Under the pieces are notes generated by a model, which saw nothing but the letters and a program-made list of their open reading frames with translations, was not told the DNA's origin and did no database searches. The translations under genes were made by a program, and so were the position numbers. A stretch of 64,000 nucleotides of DNA from Puniceicoccales bacterium Verruco_01 (GTDB lineage: Bacteria; Verrucomicrobiota; Verrucomicrobiia; Opitutales; Oceanipulchritudinaceae): positions 101,775 to 165,774 of the forward strand of contig LVBV01000007.1 in assembly GCA_001604565.1 (NCBI GenBank), given 5' to 3'. Shown here piece by piece: positions 1 to 10,934 of the stretch (position 1 is the first letter of the stretch; each line of letters starts with the position of its first letter).

Positions 1-1
1 C

Positions 2-697
2 TTCACCGTGGGAAGCGCCACGATGGAATACGTCGGCCCGGTGAAGCGGGACGGCGAGGACAACTGGCAGGTGATCCTCACGGCGAAGACCAATTCCTTT
101 GCCGACGCGATCTTCAAGGTGCGCGACTGGAACGCCGTGTGGGTGGACAAGGAGTTCACCCGGCCCCTGTATTACGAAAAGAAGCAGAACGAGGGAAGCA
201 CCCACCGCGATGTGGTGGTCACCTTCGACTGGGAAAAGAACAAGGCGCAGTATTCCGACGCCGGGAAGTCCCGTGAACCGATCGACATCGAACCCGGCTC
301 GTGGGATCCCCTCGGCATCACCTACGCGGTGCGCGCGCTGGATCTTGCGGGCGTGACGCACCTTTCCATTCCCTCTACCGACGGCAAGAAGAGCGTGAAA
401 ACGGAGATTGCCGTTTCCGGCCCGGTGAAGGTGAAGGTGCCCGCCGGACGCTTCGAGGCCCTGCTGCTTTCCCCGGACACGAAGGACCTCGGCGGAGTGT
501 TCAAGAAGTCCGACAAGGCGGGAATCTCGCTCTGGCTTTCCAATGACTCCCGTCACCTGCCGCTGCGCATGGCGAGCAAGGTGGTGGTGGGGAGCTTTGT
601 GGCGGAGATGACAAGCATCGAATATTCCGAAAAGGGTGGCGAGGTCCCGGAGAAGCCCGACGTGCCCGAGGGACCGGAGGCGCCGGACGACGAGTAG
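2..697 (+). CDS. DUF3108-type protein, 5'-truncated by window edge
   Basis: The frame is open to the left edge, and the first visible residues (FTVGSATMEY) align with the middle of the N-terminal strand region of DUF3108 proteins, so roughly the first 40-60 residues, including any signal peptide, lie outside the window. The family is made of periplasmic beta-rich proteins of unknown biochemical role. The C-terminus ends in an acidic/proline-rich tail (EVPEKPDVPEGPEAPDDE). The GTG at position 8 would be an internal codon rather than the true start. The gene converges on the lipoate ligase gene with a 1-bp gap. Family assignment is moderate and function is unknown. Confidence 0.6.
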   Translation, partial: FTVGSATMEYVGPVKRDGEDNWQVILTAKTNSFADAIFKVRDWNAVWVDKEFTRPLYYEKKQNEGSTHRDVVVTFDWEKNKAQYSDAGKSREPIDIEPGSWDPLGITYAVRALDLAGVTHLSIPSTDGKKSVKTEIAVSGPVKVKVPAGRFEALLLSPDTKDLGGVFKKSDKAGISLWLSNDSRHLPLRMASKVVVGSFVAEMTSIEYSEKGGEVPEKPDVPEGPEAPDDE

Positions 698-698
698 T

Positions 699-1412
699 TC
701 ACCGCCGCCGGTTCCAGTCGGCGGAGGAGAGTTTTTCAAGCGCGGCGGCGCGGACCGCTTCCGGGTATTCCGGCGGGGAGACGTGCGCGACCTTTTCCGC
801 GCCGAAGGCCTTGGCGAGGTTCCCCGCGAAGAGGTTCCCGAAGGCGTCCCAGTCCGTTTTCCCCGTCACGAGTTTGTCGATCGAGCCCTGCATAAGCAGG
901 CCGTTGTGGTTCCGCTTCATCGCGGCTCCGGCGATCTTGATGCGGCTTTCCGGGTCGATCACGTCGCCCGGTTCCGCGCCGGAAAAGCAGAGGCCGCGCA
1001 CCCTTGCGGGCATTCCGGGCAGGACCGGCGCCGCGTCCGGCTCCAGCGTCGCCGGGCGGCCCAGCGTCTCCAGCGCTTTTGCGAGGGCGGCGTGGACAAG
1101 GCGGTACACGTCGATCGCCGGGGCGTGGTGCAGCAAATGGCCCGCGGGCAGAACAAAGGCGTAGGTCCAGTCGCTGCGGTGGTCCACGAGACCACCGCCC
1201 GTCGGCCTGCGGCAGAGGTCCGCCCCGCGCACGGCCTGACCGGCGATCCACTCGAAATTCTGGCTGTAGCCGAAGGTGAAGCAGTCCTTCGTCCAGTCGT
1301 AATGGCGCAGGCGGAGCCTCTCCGGACGCGGCCACGACTCAAGGAGCAGAAGGTCGCGCGCCATGTTCGCCGCCGCGTTTGCCGCGCCTTCGCAAAAGAA
1401 TTCGAGGATCAT
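699..1412 (-). CDS. Lipoate-protein ligase A family protein
   Basis: A 237-residue protein of the biotin/lipoate ligase (BPL_LPL) fold, expected to activate lipoate or octanoate and attach it to E2/GcvH lipoyl domains in the cytoplasm. The family hallmark RRPTGGG sits at residues 68-74, and a substrate lysine region (KIAGAAMKRN) lies near residue 165. The ATG at 1412 was chosen because the preceding sequence is not conserved and the methionine leads directly into the family fold (MILEFFCEG). It is the last gene of a minus-strand run, 26 bp after the nucleotidase gene. It lacks an obvious accessory C-terminal domain, so it could be an octanoyl/lipoyl transferase (LipM/LipL-like) instead. Confidence 0.75.
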   Translation of the reverse strand: MILEFFCEGAANAAANMARDLLLLESWPRPERLRLRHYDWTKDCFTFGYSQNFEWIAGQAVRGADLCRRPTGGGLVDHRSDWTYAFVLPAGHLLHHAPAIDVYRLVHAALAKALETLGRPATLEPDAAPVLPGMPARVRGLCFSGAEPGDVIDPESRIKIAGAAMKRNHNGLLMQGSIDKLVTGKTDWDAFGNLFAGNLAKAFGAEKVAHVSPPEYPEAVRAAALEKLSSADWNRRR

Positions 1413-1438
1413 GCCGCGATTGTGCCGGAAGCGGGTTC

Positions 1439-3268
1439 TTATTGCGAGCGCGCGTTTGCCGCCGGGAGAACCCGGATTCTTCCAAGGCCGCCCTTCGGAT
1501 ATGCCGCCGCCTCCACCCTGCCGCCGAGAGTCTGTTCGAAGAAGCTTTCCAGAGCCTCGTCCTGCCAGAGCGGGGTGAGGAAGGCCTGCGCCTTCGCGAG
1601 GGGATAGCCGTCGCCCCCGCGCGCGAGGAAGCCCGGCACGGCGATGGAGACGTTCGGCGCACCCGGGACGGGCTTGCCGTCCGCGACGATCTTCGTGCCG
1701 TCGTCGAGGGTGAGTGTTTGCACGCGGCAACCGGGCGCGGCGACGCCGTCGTATTCCAGAGAGAAACCCGCGATCTGGCCGAAGGCCCCGCCGGGGTTCG
1801 GAATGGTACCCAGCATGTGTTCGGCAATCTTCTTGAAGCACCTCGGGCAGATGTTTTCCACAAGCGCGAGCTGGTTCCGGAAGGGGAGGATCGTACGAAG
1901 CTGCATCCGCGTGAGCGGGCCGGGGCCGAGAATCGCGTCGATCCGGATGTCGCCCCCGTTCACGATGGCGGCGACGGGCTCCGGCCTGCCGCACTCCCTT
2001 GCGAGGATGCGTCCCTGACGGAGGAAGGCGTCCGCCACAAGGTCGCCGAGGTTCGTCTCGCGCGAACGGACGGCGGTACGGGAGCCGTCGAGAGGCACCT
2101 CCGTCACCGCGCCGACACTGCCGGCAAGGTCCGCAAGGAAGGCCCGCACAGGCATTTCCACTTTTTCGAGAGTCTCTTCGTTTTTGGCAAAGGGCCGGGC
2201 GTGCGGCAGGGTGGCGGAATCGAAGGCGGAGACGAGGACCGGTCCGCCCGACGCGGCAAGAACGCGGCCAGCGTCGTCGAATTCGAGCTTGAGGCGCCCG
2301 ACGTAGCGCAGGTGGCTCCCCGCCGTCACGATCGGCACGGCAACGCCTTCGCGATCGCGGACCGGTGCGCCGTCCGCATTGGTGTACAGAGGGTAGGGGC
2401 CCGCCTCGCGGTCCGCGAAGGGAATGCGCGCCAGTTCGGGCCCCGAGAGAAGTTCGTGCCCGCCGCCGGAAATCACGGCGTCCACACCCCGGATGCGGCG
2501 GACGAGGTCCTGATCGTTCCTCAGGCCCTGCAAATGGGTCAGGAGCAGGATGCAGTTCACCCCCTGCGCGGAGAGTTCGTCCACGCTCTTGTTGACGAGG
2601 ATCGCCGCGTCGTCCACATCGGTGTCGCCGTCGTCGTCCGCGTCGATCAGGTGCGCGGGCGCGGGGGCGGAAATGTCCGGGAGGGCCCATGTCGTGACCC
2701 CGACAAGGCCCACCTTGCGCCCGCCGCAGTCCAGCACCGCGTACGGGGCCGTGAGCGCGGCCAGTTCGGGGCTCGCGGAGGCATCCACGTTGCAGGAGAG
2801 GATCCTCATCGTCCCCCCGTCCTTTCTTTCCGCCTGAACAAAGCGCGCGAAGCGTCCGGGGCCGAGGTCGAAGTCGTGATTGCCCGCCGCGGAGGCGTCC
2901 ACCTTTGCCAGCGCGAAGAAGAGGGCGTCGTAATCGGTCCCGCCGGGATTGGCGCCGTTGCGGGAGGGATCCGAGGCGTCGAACGACGGGCCGGGCAGAA
3001 GATTGTCGCCCGCGCTTAACGTGAGGACCGGTCCCGCGGCCTCCGCGCGCAGGGTGTCGAGAGCCGTCACAAAACGCGCCGCTCCGCCGTAGGCGGCGGG
3101 GCTGGACGGATCCTCCACATCCCGAGGCGCGGCGGAAGGTTCTCCGGAACCGGTCAGGTGCGATTCGGCATCGTTGAAGTGGAGCACCGTGAGCGAGAAC
3201 TTCGCCGACAGCGGCGCGGCGGCAACAAGCAGCGCCGCGGAAAAGAGTAGCGATTTCAGGATGAGCAT
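1439..3268 (-). CDS. Secreted 5'-nucleotidase / metallophosphoesterase (UshA-like)
   Basis: A 609-residue exported bifunctional phosphoesterase. A signal peptide (LILKSLLFSAALLVAAAPLSA) is followed by a calcineurin-like metallophosphatase domain with metal-ligand motifs LHFNDAESHL, SAGDN and GNHDFD. The C-terminal 5'-nucleotidase domain shows ETNLGDLVADAF, VNGGDIR and a substrate-stacking loop near ILPFRNQL. It probably dephosphorylates nucleotides or UDP-sugars in the periplasm. The ATG at 3268 was preferred over an in-frame start 57 bp upstream because it opens the signal peptide and has GGAGAG about 8 nt ahead. It lies between rlmB and the lipoate ligase in the same direction. Confidence 0.85.
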   Translation of the reverse strand: MLILKSLLFSAALLVAAAPLSAKFSLTVLHFNDAESHLTGSGEPSAAPRDVEDPSSPAAYGGAARFVTALDTLRAEAAGPVLTLSAGDNLLPGPSFDASDPSRNGANPGGTDYDALFFALAKVDASAAGNHDFDLGPGRFARFVQAERKDGGTMRILSCNVDASASPELAALTAPYAVLDCGGRKVGLVGVTTWALPDISAPAPAHLIDADDDGDTDVDDAAILVNKSVDELSAQGVNCILLLTHLQGLRNDQDLVRRIRGVDAVISGGGHELLSGPELARIPFADREAGPYPLYTNADGAPVRDREGVAVPIVTAGSHLRYVGRLKLEFDDAGRVLAASGGPVLVSAFDSATLPHARPFAKNEETLEKVEMPVRAFLADLAGSVGAVTEVPLDGSRTAVRSRETNLGDLVADAFLRQGRILARECGRPEPVAAIVNGGDIRIDAILGPGPLTRMQLRTILPFRNQLALVENICPRCFKKIAEHMLGTIPNPGGAFGQIAGFSLEYDGVAAPGCRVQTLTLDDGTKIVADGKPVPGAPNVSIAVPGFLARGGDGYPLAKAQAFLTPLWQDEALESFFEQTLGGRVEAAAYPKGGLGRIRVLPAANARSQ

Positions 3269-3338
3269 GGGGCTCTCCCAAAATGGCGCTCTCCCCTCCA
3301 AAACGCGATGGAAAAGTGATCGCAAAGTGGAGTCCGGG

Positions 3339-4112
3339 TCACTCTCCGGCGTCTTCCGCCGGCGGAGGAACGGCGGCGGCCACTCCGCGCGGACGCAGGC
3401 TGTGCATCGCGATTCCCGCCGCGACGGAGGCGTTGAGGGAATTGACGTGGCCGCACTGCTCGATGGAGACGATGTGGTCCGCCATGTTCAGGATGAACTG
3501 GCCGACGCCCCGGTCCTCCCCGCCGACGACGAGCAGCACCTTCTCCCCCGGCATTCCGTTCAGCGAGTCGAGCTCGCTCTTGCCGTGGGCGTCGAGGGCG
3601 AGGATCTTGTAGCCGCGCTCCTTGGCCTCCCGAGCGTAGCGGTTGGAATCCTTCTCGCGGGCTATTCGCATGAACTCCGCCGCGCCCGCCGACACCTTGA
3701 CGACGCTCGGGTACACCTCCGGAACACCCTTCACGGGCAGAAAGACGTTGCCGAAACCGAAGATCTCGGCGCTCCGCAGGATGGCGCCCACGTTGTGCGG
3801 GTCCTCCACGTTGTCGAGCAGGAGCAGCCGGTCCGGTCCGAAGATCTCCTCCCACGGCGCGTACGGGTAGAGGCTCGTCCGGATCACCGCGCCCTGATGT
3901 TCGTCGCTGCCGCAGAGCTGCGTCAGGCGCCCGCGATCCGTGTACTGGATCGGAATGCCGTTCTTTTCCAGCAGGGCGACGAGCTTCTTGAGGCGCGCGC
4001 TGTCCCGCGTGGCGTCGTTCACAAAGGCGTCGTAAAACTTGCGCCGACCCGCGCGCAGGGCCTCGAAGCAGGGGTTGAGCCCATAAAGGAATTCACGGGT
4101 GGAAGGTGCCAT
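3339..4112 (-). CDS. rlmB: SpoU/TrmH-family RNA 2'-O-methyltransferase (RlmB-like)
   Basis: A 257-residue SPOUT methyltransferase, the usual size for RlmB/TrmH (23S rRNA Gm2251 or tRNA Gm18 type). The N-terminus carries the substrate-binding start (EFLYGLNPCFEALRAG). The knot domain shows motif 1 (DNVEDPHNVGAILRSAEIFG), motif 2 (LLVVGGEDRGVG) and motif 3 (VSIEQCGHVNSLNASVAAGI), which bind S-adenosylmethionine. The ATG at 4112 fits the family N-terminus although no well-spaced Shine-Dalgarno is visible. It follows the CorC-like gene by 50 bp and precedes the nucleotidase by 70 bp, so it is probably co-transcribed. The exact rRNA or tRNA target cannot be decided from sequence alone. Confidence 0.85.
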   Translation of the reverse strand: MAPSTREFLYGLNPCFEALRAGRRKFYDAFVNDATRDSARLKKLVALLEKNGIPIQYTDRGRLTQLCGSDEHQGAVIRTSLYPYAPWEEIFGPDRLLLLDNVEDPHNVGAILRSAEIFGFGNVFLPVKGVPEVYPSVVKVSAGAAEFMRIAREKDSNRYAREAKERGYKILALDAHGKSELDSLNGMPGEKVLLVVGGEDRGVGQFILNMADHIVSIEQCGHVNSLNASVAAGIAMHSLRPRGVAAAVPPPAEDAGE

Positions 4113-4162
4113 TCCCCATCGGAACCCGGTGACGGGCGCGTGGCAATCCTCTTCTTTGCCGA

Positions 4163-5458
4163 CTACACCACCGGGCGCATCACGACTTTGGCCACCCGGA
4201 GGCGGTCCATGGTCTCCACCTCGAACTCCCAGCCGTTCCAGCGGAAGGAGGCGCCCTCCACCGGCATGCCGCCGAGCCTTTCCGTGACGAAGCCCCCGAG
4301 GGTCACGAAGGCGGCCTCGCCCTCGCCCGGGAGCGGCGGCAGGGAAAAGCGGCGGCGCAGCTCCCCGACGGAGAGCGCTCCGTCCACCATCCACGAGCCG
4401 TCCGGGCGGCGCTTGGTCGCCTCGCCGGGCCGCTCGCCCTTGTCGGGAAGCTCGCCGACGATGGCCGCCATCACGTCGATCAGGGTCACCATGCCCTTCA
4501 CGAGGCCGAATTCGTCCGTTACGAGGGCCCGCTGCTTCTTCTTTTTGCGGAAGAGGTCCAGCACCTCCACCGCCGTGAGGGTGTCCGGCACAAAGAGCGG
4601 CTTTTCCAGATTCGCGCGGATGCTGCCGGGAACGCCCGCCGCCATGTTCGCCCACAGGGCCTTGACGCCCACCATGCCGAGGATTTCGTCGGGATTGCCC
4701 CGGCAGACGGGGAAGTGCGAGTGGCCACTTGTGACGATTTTCCGCCAGTTGATTTCGTCGGGGTCGTCGATGTCCAGCCACACGATGCGCGTGCGGTGCG
4801 TCATGATCTCCGTCACGGGGCATTCGTCCAGACGCAGGACGCCCTCCACCATGTGGCGCTCGCCCTTGTGGAAGACGCCCGCGCTCGTGCCCTCGGCCAT
4901 GAGGGAGGAGATTTCCTCCTCGGTCGGCGGGGCTTTCTTCTCGTCGTCGAGGGAAAAGAGCCGCAAAAGGGCGTTGGAACTGCCCGCGAGGACCCAGACG
5001 ATCGGCGCGGCGACCTTGGAGAGGAGCAGCATGGGCCGTGCGACGATGGCGGCCACCGTCTCGGGGCTGCGCAGCGCCACGCGCTTGGGGACGAGCTCGC
5101 CGACGAGGATCGAAAGGAAGGTGATGGAGCAGACGACCGCCACGAGGGCGATCTCCTCCGAGGCCGCCTTCAAAAAGGCGATCCGCGCGAGAAACAGCGC
5201 GAGGGAGTCCGAAATCGCCACCCCGCCGTACGCGCCCGCCACGATGCCGACGAGGGTGATGCCCACCTGCACCGTGGAAAGGAAACGGTCCGGATTCTCC
5301 GCGAGGGACAGGGCGATCCCCGCGTTTTTGGAGCCCGCCTCGGCCCGCGCCTTCAGCACCGCCTTGCGCGAGGAGACCACCGCGATTTCCGACATCGCCA
5401 GTACTCCGTTCACAAGAACGAGCAGGAGGATGATCGCGATTTCGGGCAGCAGGCTCAT
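4163..5458 (-). CDS. CNNM/CBS domain protein (CorC/HlyC 'hemolysin' family)
   Basis: A 431-residue membrane protein. An N-terminal DUF21/CNNM domain of about four transmembrane segments (for example LLPEIAIILLLVLVNGVLAM) is followed by a CBS pair around residues 210-330 (MTHRTRIVWLDIDDPDEINW ... ALVTDEFGLVKGMVTLIDVM) and a C-terminal CorC_HlyC FAD/PCMH-like domain. The family is linked to Mg2+/Co2+ efflux or tolerance; the old 'hemolysin' label is misleading. The ATG at 5458 was chosen over an in-frame TTG at 5476, which adds only six residues. A paralogous protein is encoded at 10931-12229. It heads the run leading to rlmB, downstream of the GH130 terminator. Confidence 0.85.
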   Translation of the reverse strand: MSLLPEIAIILLLVLVNGVLAMSEIAVVSSRKAVLKARAEAGSKNAGIALSLAENPDRFLSTVQVGITLVGIVAGAYGGVAISDSLALFLARIAFLKAASEEIALVAVVCSITFLSILVGELVPKRVALRSPETVAAIVARPMLLLSKVAAPIVWVLAGSSNALLRLFSLDDEKKAPPTEEEISSLMAEGTSAGVFHKGERHMVEGVLRLDECPVTEIMTHRTRIVWLDIDDPDEINWRKIVTSGHSHFPVCRGNPDEILGMVGVKALWANMAAGVPGSIRANLEKPLFVPDTLTAVEVLDLFRKKKKQRALVTDEFGLVKGMVTLIDVMAAIVGELPDKGERPGEATKRRPDGSWMVDGALSVGELRRRFSLPPLPGEGEAAFVTLGGFVTERLGGMPVEGASFRWNGWEFEVETMDRLRVAKVVMRPVV

Positions 5459-5536
5459 GAACAGGGCAAAACCCAAACAGGGCTCATTCTTTGCCGGAAT
5501 GCGCCCCTTCGCAAGAAGATCGGTTCATTTGCGGGC

Positions 5537-5575
5537 AAAAGAAGACCCGCGCCGGAACGAATCCCGGCGCGGGTC
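5537..5575 (-). terminator. Rho-independent terminator after GH130 gene
   Basis: A perfect 12-bp inverted repeat (5544-5555 with 5564-5575, GACCCGCGCCGG type) with an 8-nt loop is followed on the minus strand by CTTCTTTTG. It lies 25 bp past the GH130 stop and separates that gene from the CorC-like operon. Confidence 0.85.
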
Positions 5576-5599
5576 CCGAAAAACGGGATCGGATGCGTG

Positions 5600-6799
5600 C
5601 TAGCTCTCCATGTAGGCGCGGTTGGCGCGGACAAGGTCGAGGCGCTGCTTCACGCAGAGGTGGCTCTTCAGCGGATCGGGCGGCGTGTTTTTGCAGTAAT
5701 CGACGAGCTTGTCGATGGTGCTCGTCGCCACGTGGAGGCGCGTGTCGCTACTGGCATAGTAGATGAAGACGTTGCCGTCGGGTGTCGCGCACCAGCCGTT
5801 ACTGAAAAGGACGTTCGACACGTCGCCGACCCGCTCGCCGCCCTCGGGCGCCAGGAAGTAACCGCCGGGCGTGTAGATCACCTTGGAGGGATCGTCGAGG
5901 CTCGTCATGAACATGTAGAGGACGTAGCGCAGGCCCGCCGCGCAGCCGCGCACCCCGTGTGCCAGATGCAGCCAGCCCTCCTTGGTCTTGATCGGGGCCG
6001 GGCCCTGACCGTTCTTCATCTCCTTGATCGTGTGGTACTGGCGGGGCTCGAAGGCGCTCTCGCTGGTCACCACGGCGGGGTTCATGCTCTTGGAGAAGGC
6101 CCAGCCGATGCCGCCGCCCTTGCCCGCCTCGATGAAGCTGTCCTGTGGGCGGGTGTAGAAGGCGTATTGGCCCTTCACGAATTCCGGGTGCAGTACGACG
6201 TTCCGCTGCTGGGCGCTCGGGCTCTTGAAGTCCGGCAGGCGCTCCCACGTGTGGAGGTCCTTCGTCCGGACGATGCCGCACTGGGCCACGGCGCTCGAAA
6301 GGTCGCCCTCCGGGGCATTCGGATCCTTGCGTTCCACGCAGAAGATGCCGTAGATCCAGCCGTCTTCGTGTTGCGTCAGCCGCATGTCGTACACGTTCGT
6401 CGGGGCGTCCTTCTCGTCCAGCTCGGGGATGAGGCAGGGCTCCTCCCGGAAACGGAAGCCGTCGAGGCCCGTCTCGCTCTCGGCCACGGCGAAGAAGCTC
6501 TTGCGGTCCGCGCCCTCGGTGCGGATGACCAAAAGAAAACGTCCATCCAGATAAATCGCGCCCGCGTTGAAGGCCGCGTTGATCCCGAGGCGCTCCATCC
6601 CATAGGGATTGGTCTGCGGGTTCATGTCGTAGCGCCAGGCGATCGGCACGTGCGCCGCGGTGACGACGCAGTCCTTCCAGCGCTGCACGATGCCGTTGTC
6701 CCAAGTGGAATAGTCCGGCAGGTTGCGGCGGTTGATGAGAACTTCCTGCTCGGCGAGCTGGCGGAGGATGCGTGGATGGAGGGGTTTGTTCATGGTCAT
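5600..6799 (-). CDS. GH130 glycoside phosphorylase (mannosylglucose phosphorylase-like)
   Basis: A 399-residue cytoplasmic five-bladed propeller enzyme of family GH130, closest in character to 4-O-beta-D-mannosyl-D-glucose phosphorylase, which cleaves mannosyl-glucose with phosphate to mannose-1-phosphate and glucose. Family signatures visible are [20 protein letters not shown] near residue 65, the catalytic-acid segment [16 protein letters not shown] near residue 140, [14 protein letters not shown], and [12 protein letters not shown] near the end. The length matches characterised members (about 390). It stands alone between two terminable units, with no mannosidase, epimerase or transporter beside it. 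ATG 6799 is followed by a second ATG two codons later, and either could be used. Confidence 0.88.
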   Translation of the reverse strand: MTMNKPLHPRILRQLAEQEVLINRRNLPDYSTWDNGIVQRWKDCVVTAAHVPIAWRYDMNPQTNPYGMERLGINAAFNAGAIYLDGRFLLVIRTEGADRKSFFAVAESETGLDGFRFREEPCLIPELDEKDAPTNVYDMRLTQHEDGWIYGIFCVERKDPNAPEGDLSSAVAQCGIVRTKDLHTWERLPDFKSPSAQQRNVVLHPEFVKGQYAFYTRPQDSFIEAGKGGGIGWAFSKSMNPAVVTSESAFEPRQYHTIKEMKNGQGPAPIKTKEGWLHLAHGVRGCAAGLRYVLYMFMTSLDDPSKVIYTPGGYFLAPEGGERVGDVSNVLFSNGWCATPDGNVFIYYASSDTRLHVATSTIDKLVDYCKNTPPDPLKSHLCVKQRLDLVRANRAYMES

Positions 6800-6837
6800 G
6801 AGAGGGGCCGTTTGTGGATCGACGGACCGAAGACATC

Positions 6838-6866
6838 ATTTGAAGTGGAGGGGATTGCCTCGTCAA
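6838..6866 (-). promoter_or_regulatory. Candidate sigma-70 promoter for GH130 gene
   Basis: On the minus strand a TTGACG -35 box (6861-6866) and a TCAAAT -10 box (6838-6843) are separated by 17 bp, and the start codon lies about 35-40 nt downstream. This is a consensus match only. Confidence 0.4.
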
Positions 6867-6921
6867 AACTTCTTTGGATGTCGGCGCAAAGAGTCTCTGC
6901 TTTGACGGAAATGGGCACGGG

Positions 6922-6940
6922 GATGAGCTTTTTGCTCATC
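6922..6940. promoter_or_regulatory. Palindrome upstream of GH130 (possible operator)
   Basis: A perfect interrupted palindrome, GATGAGC-N5-GCTCATC, sits about 55 bp upstream of the GH130 -35 candidate and 20 bp past the ABC transporter stop. It lacks a U-tract on the minus strand, so it is a poor terminator for that gene. A repressor or activator binding site for the GH130 gene is possible. Confidence 0.35.
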
Positions 6941-6961
6941 TTTCGTGCAACAAAACTCAAA

Positions 6962-8731
<1,770 letters not shown>

Positions 8732-8828
8732 GTCCCAAATTCGTACCGAAAGCGCCGCGCCGCGCAAGCGGATAGAGAAGGCCCGAAACGAGGCGGAAGA
8801 CGCGCTGGCATCCTCGAATCCGGGGCAG

Positions 8829-8855
8829 AAAAAAGCCCGCCCCGACACGAGACGG
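8829..8855 (-). terminator. Weak terminator after aquaporin gene
   Basis: On the minus strand a 7-bp stem (CCGTCTC with GGGGCGG, including G-U pairs) is followed by GCTTTTTT. It lies about 35 bp after the aqpZ stop and before the ABC exporter. Confidence 0.5.
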
Positions 8856-8887
8856 ACTTTCGCAAAAGACATGGGTGAGGTTGCCGG

Positions 8888-9580
8888 TCAGGCCTTTTTC
8901 TGACAGGCGATGACTCGGTACAACAGCGCGCCGACAACGCCGCCCAGGATCGGGGCGACCCAGAAGAGCCACACCTGCTGGAGCGCCCAGCCGCCCTCGT
9001 AAATCGCCACGCCGAGACTCCGGGCCGGATTCACGGAGGTGTTCGTCACCGGGATGCTGACAAGGTGGATGAGCGTGAGGCACAGGCCGATCGCGATCGG
9101 CGCGAGCCCCGCCGGGGCGCGGCTGTCGGTGGAGCCCATGATGACGAAGAGGAAGATCGCCGTCATGACGACCTCGCAGACGAACGCGGCGCAAAGTCCG
9201 TAACCGCCGGGGGAGTGAATCCCGTAACCGTTGCAGGCAAAACCGCCCTCCAGCGAGAATCCCGCCTTGCCGCTCGCGATGAGGTAAAGGACTCCCGCGG
9301 CGACGATTCCGCCGCCGACCTGTGCAACGATGTAGGGAAGAATCTCCTTCGCCGGGAAGCGTCCGCCGCTCCAGAGGCCGAGGGTGACGGCGGGGTTCAA
9401 GTGGCATCCGGAAATGTGCCCGATCGCATAGGCCATCGTAAGGACGGTGAGGCCGAAGGCGAGGGCCACGCCGACAAAGCCGATGCCGAGCCCCGGAAAG
9501 GCCGCCGCCAGCACGGCGCTGCCGCATCCGCCGAGGACCAGCCAGAACGTTCCGATGAATTCCGCCAGATATTTTTGCAT
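8888..9580 (-). CDS. aqpZ: Aquaporin Z (water channel)
   Basis: A 230-residue major intrinsic protein with six transmembrane helices and both NPA boxes: HLNPAVTLG near residue 62 and [12 protein letters not shown] near residue 185. The overall pattern ([40 protein letters not shown]) is AqpZ-like, pointing to a water channel rather than a glycerol facilitator. The ATG at 9580 was selected because AAGGAA precedes it at good spacing; an upstream in-frame start would add 17 unconserved residues. It is transcribed divergently from hisC. Confidence 0.93.
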   Translation of the reverse strand: MQKYLAEFIGTFWLVLGGCGSAVLAAAFPGLGIGFVGVALAFGLTVLTMAYAIGHISGCHLNPAVTLGLWSGGRFPAKEILPYIVAQVGGGIVAAGVLYLIASGKAGFSLEGGFACNGYGIHSPGGYGLCAAFVCEVVMTAIFLFVIMGSTDSRAPAGLAPIAIGLCLTLIHLVSIPVTNTSVNPARSLGVAIYEGGWALQQVWLFWVAPILGGVVGALLYRVIACQKKA

Positions 9581-9824
9581 GGGGTTCCTTGTCGTATTGT
9601 GAGTGTTGATTCCCGGTATTCGCCGGTGCATGAAAAATAGGCGCGGGGAAAGAGGATGACAATCCGTATCCCCCGCGTCCGGCGACGTTCGGGTGAAATG
9701 GAAGAAACGTTTCGGGAACCGGGGCAGGGGAGGCGCCGGGGCTATGGAAAGCGAGGCCGTGAGGCTGCGAACAGGCTGCTAACATCTCGACAGGCACCCG
9801 CCTCATTCCTTTGATGGATCCGCA

Positions 9825-10934
9825 ATGAACTACTCCCAGCTTGTGAAGCCCTCGATTGCGGGGGTTCCGGTTTACATCCCGGGGAAGCCCATCGAGGTCG
9901 TCGCCCGCGAACTTGGCATGGAGCCCTCCTCCCTCGCCAAGATGGCCTCCAACGAAAACCCCCTCGGCAGCTCGCCGAAGGGCCTGCGCGCGGCAAAGGC
10001 GGCGCTTGCCGAGGCCTTCATGTATCCGGAGAACAGCGCGTTCTTCCTGAAAGCGAAGCTCGCCGCGAAGCTCGGCGTGACGCCGGAGAACCTCGTCGTC
10101 ACCGCGGGCTCGAACGAGATCATCTATCTTTTGGGCGACCTGTTCCTCGCGCCGGGCGTGGAGGTTGTGATGAGCAAGCCCTGCTTCATCACCGGGAAGA
10201 TCGTGACGCTGCTCAACGGCGCCAAGCCCGTCGAGGTGCCGCTGAAAGAAGATCTTTCGCAGGACCTCGACGGCCTGCTCGCGGCGATCACGCCCGCGAC
10301 GCGCCTCGTGTACCTGCCGGACCCGAACAACCCTACCGGCACCGTCATTTCTCCGGAGGCGCTGGACAAATTCGTCGCGTCGCTGCCGGATCACGTGGTC
10401 CTCGTGTACGACGAGGCCTACCGCGAGTACCGCAGCGACATCCCGGATTCGGTCAAGTATGTGAAGCAGGGCAAAAAGGTCGTCGCGATGCGCACCTTCT
10501 CCAAGATTTACGGCCTCGCGGGTCTGCGCGTGGGCTACGCGGTGTGCGAGCCGGAGATGGCCGCGCTCATCGACCGCGTGCGCCCGCCCTTCGACGTGTC
10601 GGTGCCCGCCCTCGCGGCGGCGCTGGCGGCGGCGGACGATACGGCGTGGGTCAAAAAGTGCCACAAGGCGAACGCCGAGGGCCTCGCCTACCTGCAAAAG
10701 GAGCTTTCCGCCCTCGGACTAAAACCGGTGGCGGGTGAGGCGAACTTCCTGCTCGTCCACTTCGGGCCGCGCGCGAAGGAGATTTTCGTGCAGCTTGAGA
10801 AGAAGGGCTTCATCATCCGGCCCGTGGCCAATTACGGACTGCCGGAACACCTGCGCATCAGCGTGGGCACTTCCGCGCAGAACGCGGGCCTTGTGGCGGC
10901 GATCGCCGGGATCGTCGGCACTTCGTCGCGATGA
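9825..10934 (+). CDS. hisC: Histidinol-phosphate aminotransferase
   Basis: A 369-residue fold-type I PLP aminotransferase. Visible motifs are NENPLG (42-48), TAGSNEII (93-100), DPNNPTGT (166-173), the PLP-contacting VYDEAYREY (194-202) and the Schiff-base lysine in TFSKIYGLAGLRVGYA (Lys227). The N-terminus (KPSIAGVPVYIPGKP) is typical of HisC, which transaminates imidazole-acetol phosphate in histidine synthesis; related enzymes also act on aromatic amino acids. It overlaps the next gene by 4 bp (ATGA), so the two are probably translationally coupled. No other his gene is in the window. Confidence 0.92.
   Translation: MNYSQLVKPSIAGVPVYIPGKPIEVVARELGMEPSSLAKMASNENPLGSSPKGLRAAKAALAEAFMYPENSAFFLKAKLAAKLGVTPENLVVTAGSNEIIYLLGDLFLAPGVEVVMSKPCFITGKIVTLLNGAKPVEVPLKEDLSQDLDGLLAAITPATRLVYLPDPNNPTGTVISPEALDKFVASLPDHVVLVYDEAYREYRSDIPDSVKYVKQGKKVVAMRTFSKIYGLAGLRVGYAVCEPEMAALIDRVRPPFDVSVPALAAALAAADDTAWVKKCHKANAEGLAYLQKELSALGLKPVAGEANFLLVHFGPRAKEIFVQLEKKGFIIRPVANYGLPEHLRISVGTSAQNAGLVAAIAGIVGTSSR

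Noticed and set aside
9765..9785. Shared CAGGCTGCTAA string with 30256-30270
   Set aside because: An 11-bp match between two intergenic sites without further similarity; likely chance.
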